From the NCBI RefSeq assembly GCF_018623035.1, contig NZ_CP076023.1:992001-1056000 (forward strand): 64,000 nt of DNA, written 5' to 3'. Position numbers and translations under genes: made by a program. This DNA is from Cellulomonas dongxiuzhuiae. Lineage in GTDB: Bacteria; Actinomycetota; Actinomycetes; Actinomycetales; Cellulomonadaceae. Shown here in pieces: positions 43,036-50,922 of this stretch (positions within the stretch are counted from its first letter, which is position 1; every line of letters starts with the position of its first letter). Below the pieces are notes generated by a model, which worked only from the letters and a program-made list of their open reading frames with translations, was not told the origin of the DNA and ran no database searches.

Positions 43036-45810
43036 TCAGCGCACGCCGACCCGCAGCACCTCGCCGAGCCGTTCGCGGCGCCGCACGGCCTGCTCGACCA
43101 GCACCGCGACGGCCAGGGCAGCGGCCAGGGCGCCCGCCGCGACCAGGACCGGCCACCACGTCAGCGACACGGGGACGTGGCCCGGGGCTGCTGTGACCCA
43201 CGTCAGCCGCAGGGCGTCCCCCAGCAGGAGGGGCAGCGCCAACCCGATGGCCGTGCCGCCCACGAAGCCGCCCAGGACGAGCGGCGCGAGCTCGCCCAGG
43301 GTGGCCCAGCGCGCCGTGCGGGCGTCGAGACCCAGGGTCCGCAGGGTCGAGAGCGTGCGTCCGCGCTCACCGGACGTCGCGACCACCACGAGCACGAGGG
43401 CGATGACGGCGAGCCCGGCGAGGACGCCGACGGTCACCAGCATCAGCGTCCGGAGCGCTGCGGGCAGCGGCGCACGCGACCAGGCGCTCCACCAGCCGTC
43501 CACGGTCGTCACCGTCACGCCGGGGAGGTCCGCGATCTCCAGGTCGGCGACCGCCTGGACCGCGCCCGGTCCGGCCACCCAGGCGCGCGTGGTCGCGGGG
43601 AGCCGGTTGGTCACCCGGGCGGCCGCGGCGGTGTCGATGACGACGACGCCGTCGTCGCCCGTGACAGTCGCCTGTGCCGCGCGCACGTCGGCGGGTGGGG
43701 CGCCGTTGTCCCCGGTGAGCACGGTGGTCGCCATCACGTCCACGTCGACACGTTCGGTGAGGAGCTGCAGGAGCGTGCCGTCGGCGTGGTCGATGCGCGC
43801 GAGCACGTCGGGCGTCGCGAGCACCGGAAGACGCCCCTGGGCGACCTCCGTGAGCAGTGCGAGCCCGTCGTCGACCGGCAGTCCGCGTGCCCGGCGGACC
43901 TCGGCGAGGGCGACCGTGTCGACCACGAGCACCGTCACCACCGGCTCCGAGCCCCGTCCGAACGCGCGCTTGTTCATCTGGCCGCCCGTGGCGAGCGCCT
44001 CGACGCCGTCGGCCGCCGCGAGCCGCGCGAGCGCCTCGCGGGCCTCGTCGGTGTCCAGCGCACCGTCGAGGCGCACATCGGCGCCGACGAGCTGGTCCGC
44101 GGCGATGCGCTGCCCGTCGTGGACGGTCTGCACCAGCACGCCGCTGAGCACCATCAGAGCGACGGCGACCGTCACGGTGACCAGCGGCAGCAGGGCGGTC
44201 GCGCCGCGCTGCGCGCGCGAGGTCGCGAGCGGCGCCGCGAGGCCCCGCGAGCGTGCGGCCCACCGCGCCGCGAGACGCACGACGGCGGGGGCGACGCGCA
44301 CGACCACGAGCGCCGCGGTCAGCGCGAGCAGGAACGGAGCGGCGGCGAGCAGCGGATCGGTCCGCATCGAACCCTGCGGCACCAGGCCACGGCTGCGCAG
44401 GGTGACGAGCGCGGCTACGGCGACGGCCACAGCCGTCAGCTCCGTCACGGACCGGCGGGCGCTGCGCAGCCCCGCAAGCCGCGCCCGCTCCCGGCGGTCG
44501 GCGGGCACGCGCCGGCCGGCCCAGGCGGCCGCCGCGGCACGGGTCGCGAGGAGCACGGGAGCGACGACGGCGACCGTCGTGATCGCCGTCGCGAGCCCGG
44601 GCGAGCCCGGCCCGTCGGGAAGCCACCATGCGACGACGCCGCCGGCCACGAGTGCGGCCACCGCCGCCGTGGGCACCGACTCGACCGCGCTGCGCAGCGC
44701 GACGGAGAGCAGCGAGGCGCCGCGCGCGCGCTCGCCCGACAGGTGGCTGCGGCGACGCTCGACGAGCAGGGCGCCCGCGAGCACCAGGCAGCACGCCGCG
44801 GTCGCGCCGGCACCGGCGACGACCAGGGACGCCTGGGCGAGGGTCGCACTCAGGTGCGCGTCGAACGCGTCGAGCACGCGCGGCAGGCCGGTCCGGACCG
44901 GGGACGTCGACGTGAGCGACATGACCGACCGGCGGAGCTCAGGCACGTCGGCCAGCTTCAGGTGCTCGACGTCGACGACGGCCACGGCCTCGCCCGCGAG
45001 CATGGTCGCCCCCAGCAGTGCCGCCATGTCGGCGCGCGCCGCGGGCGGCACGTAGAGGCCCACGGGTCCGCGGGGCGGGTCGGTCGGCGCCTCCAGCAGG
45101 TCAGGAGCGTTGGCCCACTGGACGTCGTCCGGTGCGACCGGCTCGTAGAGCCCGGTGACGTGGGCCTCCATGGGCGGGACCTCGCCGCGCCCGGGCGTGA
45201 GCAGGATCGTCACCGGCCCGGCGCTGGGGTCGATGCCCAGGGCGCGGGCGACCGCCACGCTCAGCCCCACCTCCACGGCCTGCGCCGACGGTGCCGGGGG
45301 TGGCGGCGGCGTACCGTCGGCGGCGGGCTCGGGTGCGGGCGGCGGCAGGATCGCGATGGGCTCGCGCCCCACGGTCCAGCGCACGCCGGCCGTGCGTGAC
45401 GCGGGCGAGTCGAGCGTGACGAGCCGGACGTCGAGCTTCAGGTCACCCGTCGACGCGGCGAAGGGCGGCGTGACGGCGATCGCGGTCGCGGGGTGCATCC
45501 CCCTCATCAGGTCGAGCACCGCCGCCTCGGCCTGGGGCCCGGCCAACGGCAGCGCGTCGTCCGCGGGATAAGGGGGTGCGGGTGCCACGACGACGACGGC
45601 GGCGTCGGCTCCGGCCTGCGTGATCGACTCGCGCAGCGCGACCTCTGCCGTGCGTCCCAGCAGCAGCGGGGCCGCCAGGACGGCGACCAGGGTCGCCGTG
45701 AGCAGGATCGCGGTGCCGATCAGCAGACCGACGTCGAGGCGCGCGCGGCGCCCCGTCACGAGCAGCGCGCCGCCGGTGGTCGCGCGCACGCGCGTGGCCG
45801 TGGTGGTCAT
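43036..45810 (-). CDS. FtsX-like ABC permease, type B copy 2
   Basis: This 924-residue permease has the MacB/FtsX-type layout: one helix at about 30-50, a long extracytoplasmic region (55-330), a helix block in the middle (about 340-560), a second extracytoplasmic region (about 580-790) and three helices at the C-terminus. It is a clear paralogue of the 50919-53693 gene and has exactly the same length. Both share ERARGASLLS/IAS-type, GRTLS.LRTLGLDARTARWATLGELAPL and terminal RRRERLGEVLRVG motifs. It overlaps the upstream type A copy 2 gene by 4 nt. It is the last gene of the six-gene cluster. Confidence 0.85.
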   Translation of the reverse strand: MTTTATRVRATTGGALLVTGRRARLDVGLLIGTAILLTATLVAVLAAPLLLGRTAEVALRESITQAGADAAVVVVAPAPPYPADDALPLAGPQAEAAVLDLMRGMHPATAIAVTPPFAASTGDLKLDVRLVTLDSPASRTAGVRWTVGREPIAILPPPAPEPAADGTPPPPPAPSAQAVEVGLSVAVARALGIDPSAGPVTILLTPGRGEVPPMEAHVTGLYEPVAPDDVQWANAPDLLEAPTDPPRGPVGLYVPPAARADMAALLGATMLAGEAVAVVDVEHLKLADVPELRRSVMSLTSTSPVRTGLPRVLDAFDAHLSATLAQASLVVAGAGATAACCLVLAGALLVERRRSHLSGERARGASLLSVALRSAVESVPTAAVAALVAGGVVAWWLPDGPGSPGLATAITTVAVVAPVLLATRAAAAAWAGRRVPADRRERARLAGLRSARRSVTELTAVAVAVAALVTLRSRGLVPQGSMRTDPLLAAAPFLLALTAALVVVRVAPAVVRLAARWAARSRGLAAPLATSRAQRGATALLPLVTVTVAVALMVLSGVLVQTVHDGQRIAADQLVGADVRLDGALDTDEAREALARLAAADGVEALATGGQMNKRAFGRGSEPVVTVLVVDTVALAEVRRARGLPVDDGLALLTEVAQGRLPVLATPDVLARIDHADGTLLQLLTERVDVDVMATTVLTGDNGAPPADVRAAQATVTGDDGVVVIDTAAAARVTNRLPATTRAWVAGPGAVQAVADLEIADLPGVTVTTVDGWWSAWSRAPLPAALRTLMLVTVGVLAGLAVIALVLVVVATSGERGRTLSTLRTLGLDARTARWATLGELAPLVLGGFVGGTAIGLALPLLLGDALRLTWVTAAPGHVPVSLTWWPVLVAAGALAAALAVAVLVEQAVRRRERLGEVLRVGVR

Positions 45811-48800
45811 CGTTCGTCCCCCATCCGTAGGGCGGCGCCCGAGGTCCGTCGGACGCCCAGGGCGACGACGACGGCGACGACGGCGCACGCACCCGCCACG
45901 ACAGCGGCACTGCGCGTCGTCTGCGCCGCCCAGCCCCACACGAGGAGGGGGTCGGGCACCGGTGTGCGCCCGTCGGGCGACATCGTCAGGAGGGGTGCGA
46001 CCACGCCGGCGAGGCCGTAGCCCGCGAGCAACCCGACCACCGCACCGAGGACCACGAGCATCGTGCTCTCCGCGACCATCCCGCTCATGAGACCGGGCCG
46101 CGACGCCCCGACGGCCTGCAGGCGCGCCAGCTCGAGGCGGCGCGCCCGCACGGCTGCCGCGGCGACCGCGCCGACGCCGACGAGCACGAGCAGCGTGGCT
46201 GCGCCGCTCACGAGCGCCATGGTGGCGGGTACGGCCACCCGGACGGGGCCGGTCAGCGCCTCGTCGCGCAGGTCGACGCGGGTGCTCGTCCGCGCGCCGG
46301 TGCCGGCGAGCGACGCCGGGACGGTCACCGCCGCGTCGTCGGGCGCGGCGATCCACCAGGTGTCGGGGCTGATCGACGGGCCGCCGGCCTCGATCGCCGC
46401 CCGTGCGAGCGTGAGCTGGTCGACGAGGATGCTGCCGCGGCGGGGCGAGCCCGGGATCTCGTCCACGAACCGCTCCACCTCGGCGTCGACGTGCGTCCCC
46501 GCGAGGTTCAGCGTGAGGTCCTGACCTGGTCTCAGGGCCAGGTCGTCCAGCATGGCCTTGCCGACGACCGCCGGGACGGCACCGGACGCCTCCCAGGTCC
46601 GCGCGAGGAGGGTGGCGAGCTCGATGCCGCGCCCGTCCCCCCGCATGGTGCCGACGGCCACGAGAGCCCCGTCGCCGGGTTCCGCGGTGACGCCGCCGAG
46701 CACCTCGACCTCCGACACGCGCGGAGCCTGGCGCAGAGCCCCCGACCAGCCCGCCGCGCTCAGGGTCACGGGGGTCGACGCAGCGCCCGCGGCGACGCGG
46801 GGGTGGCTGATCCCGGCCGACCGGGGCACCGTGCCCAACCGGGTCACCGACAGCTCGGCCTGCAGCACGCGCACGAGCCCTGCCTTCGGGTCCTGCGGGT
46901 CGAAGAGCGGCAGGTCCCGCGGCGCCAGCATGGCGCCGATCGCGACGACGCGCAGCGCACCGCCGGCCGGGACCTCGAACGCGACCTGGAAAGGTTCGCC
47001 CAGGGGGACAGCGCGCTCCTCCGACCGCACGAGCAGGCCGGTCGGGGACTCGACCGTCAGGTCGACCATGCCGTCGCCGCCCGTCGCGGGCGTCGTCCCC
47101 AGCACCCCGGTGGCGACCACCCACTGGGTCTCCGGCGGCAGCTCGGCGCCCGTGCCCGTCGCGGGGTGCGCGTCCGCGAGGCCGGCCAGGAGCTCGTCGG
47201 GCGTCGACCCGGACCGTCCGCGGAGGTCCTGCGGCCGCGACGCGTCGAGCGCGACGAGCTGGGCCGTGACACCGCCGACGTTCCCGCGCGGGCCGATGCC
47301 GACGGACCGGTGCACGACCGGCTGCGCGTGCCCGTCCGGGCCTGCGGCCGCCGTGACCGCGACCTCAGCGGCCAGCGGTGCGTCGTCGAGGTCGTCGACG
47401 CGGACGTCGGTCCCGATCGCGAGGTCGACCTGCTCGAGCTGGGACGTGCGCCACGTCGACAGGAAGGCCGCGCTGAAGGTGCCGGAGGCGACGGCGACCA
47501 CGACCACCAGGACCGTGCCGGTCGCGATCGAGGGACGCCGGGAGACCTGCCACGCCGCGAGCGGCACGACGAACGAGCGGGCACGCGCCGCCACGACGTC
47601 CGCCAGGCGCCCGAGGGGCGTGACGAGCCGCAGCGCGACGGTCGCGGCGGCGAGCGTCACCAGCGCCGGCCCGGTGACGAGGACGATGTCGACCCCGACG
47701 CCGCCCGGGCCACCGGTCAGCGGCGAGCCGTAGGCGATGAGCTGGCCCATCGCGAGACCGCCCAGCGCCAGCAGGGACAGGTCGCCCCCGGCCCGCAGCA
47801 GCCCGGCGTGCGCGGTGGCGGAGGTCGAGCCCTCGGTGTGCCAGGACGGCACGCACAGCGCCACCGCGAGCACGCCGGCCATGACGGCGCACGTGAGCAG
47901 CACGGGGGCCGGGAGGCCGGGACCGACGAGGTAGCCGGCGGCGGACAGGTCGCCGGACCCCGTCAGGCGCTCGAGCGCGGCCCGCGCGAGCCAGGGCGAC
48001 GCGAGGAAGGTGAGAGCCGCGAGCGTGAGGGCCTCGAGGACGACGACGGACCGCAGGTGCGCGGGCGACGCGCCGCGTGCCGCGAGCAGCTCGTTCTCGG
48101 CGGCGCGGCGCTCCGCGAGCAGGCGGGCCGCCAGCAGCATGACCGTGGTCGCGAGGGTCGCCAGCAGCAGCCCGATCGTGATCACGCCGGCCCGCATGAC
48201 GACGACCTCGCGCGTGATCGCGTCCAGCGCACCGTCGACCTCGGTGCGGACCCGGCCGTCGGCCTCGGGGTCCAGGGCCTCCGAGAACGTCGCCTGCGCG
48301 TTGCGCACCTCCTGGCGCATCTCGCGGAGCGCCTCGCTCGACGCGTCCGCGGGGTGCGGCTCGATCATCAGGTACGCGGTGTCCACCAGTCCCGGACCGT
48401 CCAGGGCCGACGGGTCCGCGACGAGGGGGCCCCACAGGACCGCCGGGCGCAACCCCATGCTGCCGGGCCAGGGGTACGGCTCCATGCCGCGACCGTCCAG
48501 CCGGTCGCGGGTCCAGCCCTTGCCCGCCCTGAGGGCCTCGTGGGTCCCCACGACGACGAACGTGGCGTACTCCTCGCCGTCCCACGGCCGGGTCTCGACG
48601 CGAGCGCCGACCTGCCAGCCCAGCTCGCGCGCGGCGATCTCCGGGACGTTGACCTCGACCGCGCCGGTCTCGTCGGTCGCGCGGTCGGGCCAGCGGCCGG
48701 AGACCAGACGGGCGATGTCCTCGGTGGGGGCGAAGGCGGCGAGGTAGACGAGCTGCGGGATCTCTCCGGTGCCCGTGCCGGTGCTGCGCAGCGTCCGCAA

Positions 48801-49106
48801 GGACCCGACCTGCCACGTGTCCTCGCTCGTCGGCACGTCACCCGTGATCTCCGCGAGACCGGCCCGGGCCTTGTCGAGCACCACGCCGGTGTCCTCGCCC
48901 TGCACCCAGACCGTCGCCTCGATCCGGACGTCGTCCGGCGACAGCCGGCTCAGCGCGGCCGGCGCCCCCTGGGTCTCGGCGAGGTGCAGGAGGCCGGCGA
49001 GGAGGCCCACGAGCGTCGTCGCCGCGACGGCGACGGCCGTGACCATGGCGACCACCGACCCCTGCTCACGCAGCCGGCCGCGCAGGACGCGCGAGCGCCA
49101 TCTCAT
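45807..49106 (-). CDS. FtsX-like ABC permease, type A copy 2
   Basis: This 1099-residue permease begins MRWRSRVLRGRLREQGS, near-identical in pattern to the 53690-57049 gene. A first helix (about 18-40) is followed by a 260-residue extracytoplasmic domain, a helix block starting near 305 with TTVMLLAARLLAERRAAENELLAARGAS, a second large extracytoplasmic domain, and a three-helix C-terminal block. The ATG at 49106 has AGGAGG upstream. A 41-nt gap separates it from the ATPase gene, the only non-overlapping junction in the cluster. Confidence 0.85.
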   Translation of the reverse strand: MRWRSRVLRGRLREQGSVVAMVTAVAVAATTLVGLLAGLLHLAETQGAPAALSRLSPDDVRIEATVWVQGEDTGVVLDKARAGLAEITGDVPTSEDTWQVGSLRTLRSTGTGTGEIPQLVYLAAFAPTEDIARLVSGRWPDRATDETGAVEVNVPEIAARELGWQVGARVETRPWDGEEYATFVVVGTHEALRAGKGWTRDRLDGRGMEPYPWPGSMGLRPAVLWGPLVADPSALDGPGLVDTAYLMIEPHPADASSEALREMRQEVRNAQATFSEALDPEADGRVRTEVDGALDAITREVVVMRAGVITIGLLLATLATTVMLLAARLLAERRAAENELLAARGASPAHLRSVVVLEALTLAALTFLASPWLARAALERLTGSGDLSAAGYLVGPGLPAPVLLTCAVMAGVLAVALCVPSWHTEGSTSATAHAGLLRAGGDLSLLALGGLAMGQLIAYGSPLTGGPGGVGVDIVLVTGPALVTLAAATVALRLVTPLGRLADVVAARARSFVVPLAAWQVSRRPSIATGTVLVVVVAVASGTFSAAFLSTWRTSQLEQVDLAIGTDVRVDDLDDAPLAAEVAVTAAAGPDGHAQPVVHRSVGIGPRGNVGGVTAQLVALDASRPQDLRGRSGSTPDELLAGLADAHPATGTGAELPPETQWVVATGVLGTTPATGGDGMVDLTVESPTGLLVRSEERAVPLGEPFQVAFEVPAGGALRVVAIGAMLAPRDLPLFDPQDPKAGLVRVLQAELSVTRLGTVPRSAGISHPRVAAGAASTPVTLSAAGWSGALRQAPRVSEVEVLGGVTAEPGDGALVAVGTMRGDGRGIELATLLARTWEASGAVPAVVGKAMLDDLALRPGQDLTLNLAGTHVDAEVERFVDEIPGSPRRGSILVDQLTLARAAIEAGGPSISPDTWWIAAPDDAAVTVPASLAGTGARTSTRVDLRDEALTGPVRVAVPATMALVSGAATLLVLVGVGAVAAAAVRARRLELARLQAVGASRPGLMSGMVAESTMLVVLGAVVGLLAGYGLAGVVAPLLTMSPDGRTPVPDPLLVWGWAAQTTRSAAVVAGACAVVAVVVALGVRRTSGAALRMGDER

Positions 49107-49147
49107 GTCTGCCTCCTCCTGCTCATGCCGGGTGGTCCGTCCGTGCG

Positions 49148-49870
49148 TCAGGCGTCGACGAGACGGCCGTCGGCCAGGTGGACGACGCGGTCGGCCAGGG
49201 CGACCATCACCGGGTCGTGGGTCGAGACGATGGCGGTCATGCCCTCGGCCTCGACGACCGCGCGGATCAGCGCCATGACGGCCCGGCCGGTCTCCGAGTC
49301 CAGCTGGCCGGTCGGCTCGTCCGCGATGAGCAGACGCGGCGAGTTCGCCAGTGCGCGCGCGATGGCGACACGCTGCTGCTGACCGCCGGACAGCTGCCCG
49401 GGCCGCTGCTTGGCGTGCGCACCGAGCCCCACGAGGTCGAGCAGCAGCTGGACGCGCGCCTCGCGCTGCGCGACGGGCGTGCGCAGCATCCGCAGCGGCA
49501 CCCCGACGTTCTCCGCGGCCGTCAGCACGGGCACCAGCCCGAACGTCTGGAAGACGAACGCGACGACGTCGCGGCGCAGGGAGACCAGCCCGCGCTCGTC
49601 GAGCGAGGAGACCTCCCGGCCCGCGACGACGACGCGGCCCGTGTCGGGGCGGTCCAGCCCGCCGATCGTGTTGAGGAGCGTCGTCTTGCCGGACCCGGAG
49701 CGTCCGACGAGCGCGACCATCTCGCCGGGCGCGACCTGCAGCGAGACGTCCTGCAGCGCGTGGACGGCGGCGTGACCCGAGCCGTAGGTGCGCCCGACGC
49801 CCTCGACGAGCACGAGCGGCCCGTCCGCGGTGCGGTCCGCGTCCTGCCGGTCGGTGGTGGTGGCGGTCAT
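49148..49870 (-). CDS. MacB/LolD-type ABC ATPase
   Basis: This 240-residue ATPase has Walker A GRSGSGKTT (56-64), the signature LSGGQ (160-164) followed by QQRVAIARAL, and Walker B LLIADEPTGQLDSETG. It belongs to the LolD/MacB class that drives mechanotransmission through FtsX-type permeases rather than classical transport. It overlaps the preceding ATPase gene by 4 nt. Together the two may form a heterodimer, or each may serve one permease pair. Confidence 0.92.
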   Translation of the reverse strand: MTATTTDRQDADRTADGPLVLVEGVGRTYGSGHAAVHALQDVSLQVAPGEMVALVGRSGSGKTTLLNTIGGLDRPDTGRVVVAGREVSSLDERGLVSLRRDVVAFVFQTFGLVPVLTAAENVGVPLRMLRTPVAQREARVQLLLDLVGLGAHAKQRPGQLSGGQQQRVAIARALANSPRLLIADEPTGQLDSETGRAVMALIRAVVEAEGMTAIVSTHDPVMVALADRVVHLADGRLVDA

Positions 49871-50922
49871 CGGGCTCTCCGTCCGTGTCGGGCGTGGTTC
49901 TCGTGCGCGGCGCGCTCGTCCGCACCCGGCGTCCCGCGGTCGCCGGGACGGTTGCCGGGACGCACGGCGACGTGCGACTGCTCGAGCGTGAGCCGCACGC
50001 GGCCCACCAGGTCGAGGGCCTCGCGGTAGTCCTGGGGCAGCTGGATGCGGCCCGCCCGGTCGAGGACCGCGAACTCCTCGGCGACCTCGTGCTGCGTGCC
50101 GTCGTCGCGCGTGGCGGTGTGGCGCAGCACCTCCGCGCTGGTGCGGCCGTCCCGGATCTCGACGGTGCGCTGGACGTGGTCCCGGACGCTGGGGTCGTGC
50201 GTGACCACCACGACCGTGGTGCCCAGGTCGCGGTTGACGGCGCGCATCGCCTCCAGGACGTCGTTCGACGTCGCGGTGTCGAGCTCACCCGTCGGCTCGT
50301 CGGCGAACAGCACGCGGGGCGAGTTCGCCAGACCCACGGCGATCGCGACGCGCTGCTGCTCACCGCCGGACATCTGGCTGGGCCGGCGGTCCGCGCAGTA
50401 CGCGACGCCGAGGACGTCGAGCAGCGCCGCGGCCTCCGCACGCCGCTGCCGACGCGGGCGCCCCGCGAGCGCCATCGGCAGCTCGACGTTCTCCTCGGCC
50501 GTCAGGTACGGCACGAGGTTGCGCGCCGTCTGCTGCCACACGAACCCGACGGTCGTGCGCCGGTACTCGACGCGCTCGCGGGACGTCATGGTCATGAGGT
50601 CCCACTCGGCGACGCGCACGTTGCCGGCCGTGGGCACGTCGAGGCCCGACAGCACCGACAGCAGCGTCGACTTGCCGGAGCCGGAGGCGCCGACGACGGC
50701 GATGAGCTCACCCTCGTCGACCAGCAGGTCCAGGCCCTGCAGGGCCTGCACCTCGATCCCCTCCGACTGGTAGATGCGCACGAGCGACTCGCACACGATC
50801 AGCGACGTCCGCCCGAACGCCTCGGGACGTGCCCGGGCGCGCTCCTCGAGCGTCGCCAGGCTCGTCGGGGGTGCGCCCTGCACCGTCGACCCGTGGTCCA
50901 TGGCCTGCTCCATCCTGGTCAT
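49867..50922 (-). CDS. MacB/LolD-type ABC ATPase with AbrB-like C-terminal extension
   Basis: This 351-residue ATPase has Walker A GASGSGKST (78-86), signature MSGGEQQRVAIAVGLAN (from 184) and Walker B LFADEPTGELDTATSN. The N-terminal 40 residues and C-terminal 90 residues are extra compared with LolD. Residues about 284-322 (EFAVLDRAGRIQLPQDYREAL onward) look like a SpoVT/AbrB-type swapped-hairpin motif. It overlaps its neighbours by 4 nt on both sides. Confidence 0.9.
   Translation of the reverse strand: MTRMEQAMDHGSTVQGAPPTSLATLEERARARPEAFGRTSLIVCESLVRIYQSEGIEVQALQGLDLLVDEGELIAVVGASGSGKSTLLSVLSGLDVPTAGNVRVAEWDLMTMTSRERVEYRRTTVGFVWQQTARNLVPYLTAEENVELPMALAGRPRRQRRAEAAALLDVLGVAYCADRRPSQMSGGEQQRVAIAVGLANSPRVLFADEPTGELDTATSNDVLEAMRAVNRDLGTTVVVVTHDPSVRDHVQRTVEIRDGRTSAEVLRHTATRDDGTQHEVAEEFAVLDRAGRIQLPQDYREALDLVGRVRLTLEQSHVAVRPGNRPGDRGTPGADERAAHENHARHGRRAR

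Noticed and set aside
40649..45055. 1468-codon plus-strand frame spanning PadR, MFS and the type B permease
   Set aside because: It is out of frame with three well supported genes and encodes low-complexity Arg/Ser/Ala sequence.
46491..49382. 963-codon plus-strand frame across the FtsX cluster
   Set aside because: It is antisense to the type A permease and ATPase, with no recognisable domain.
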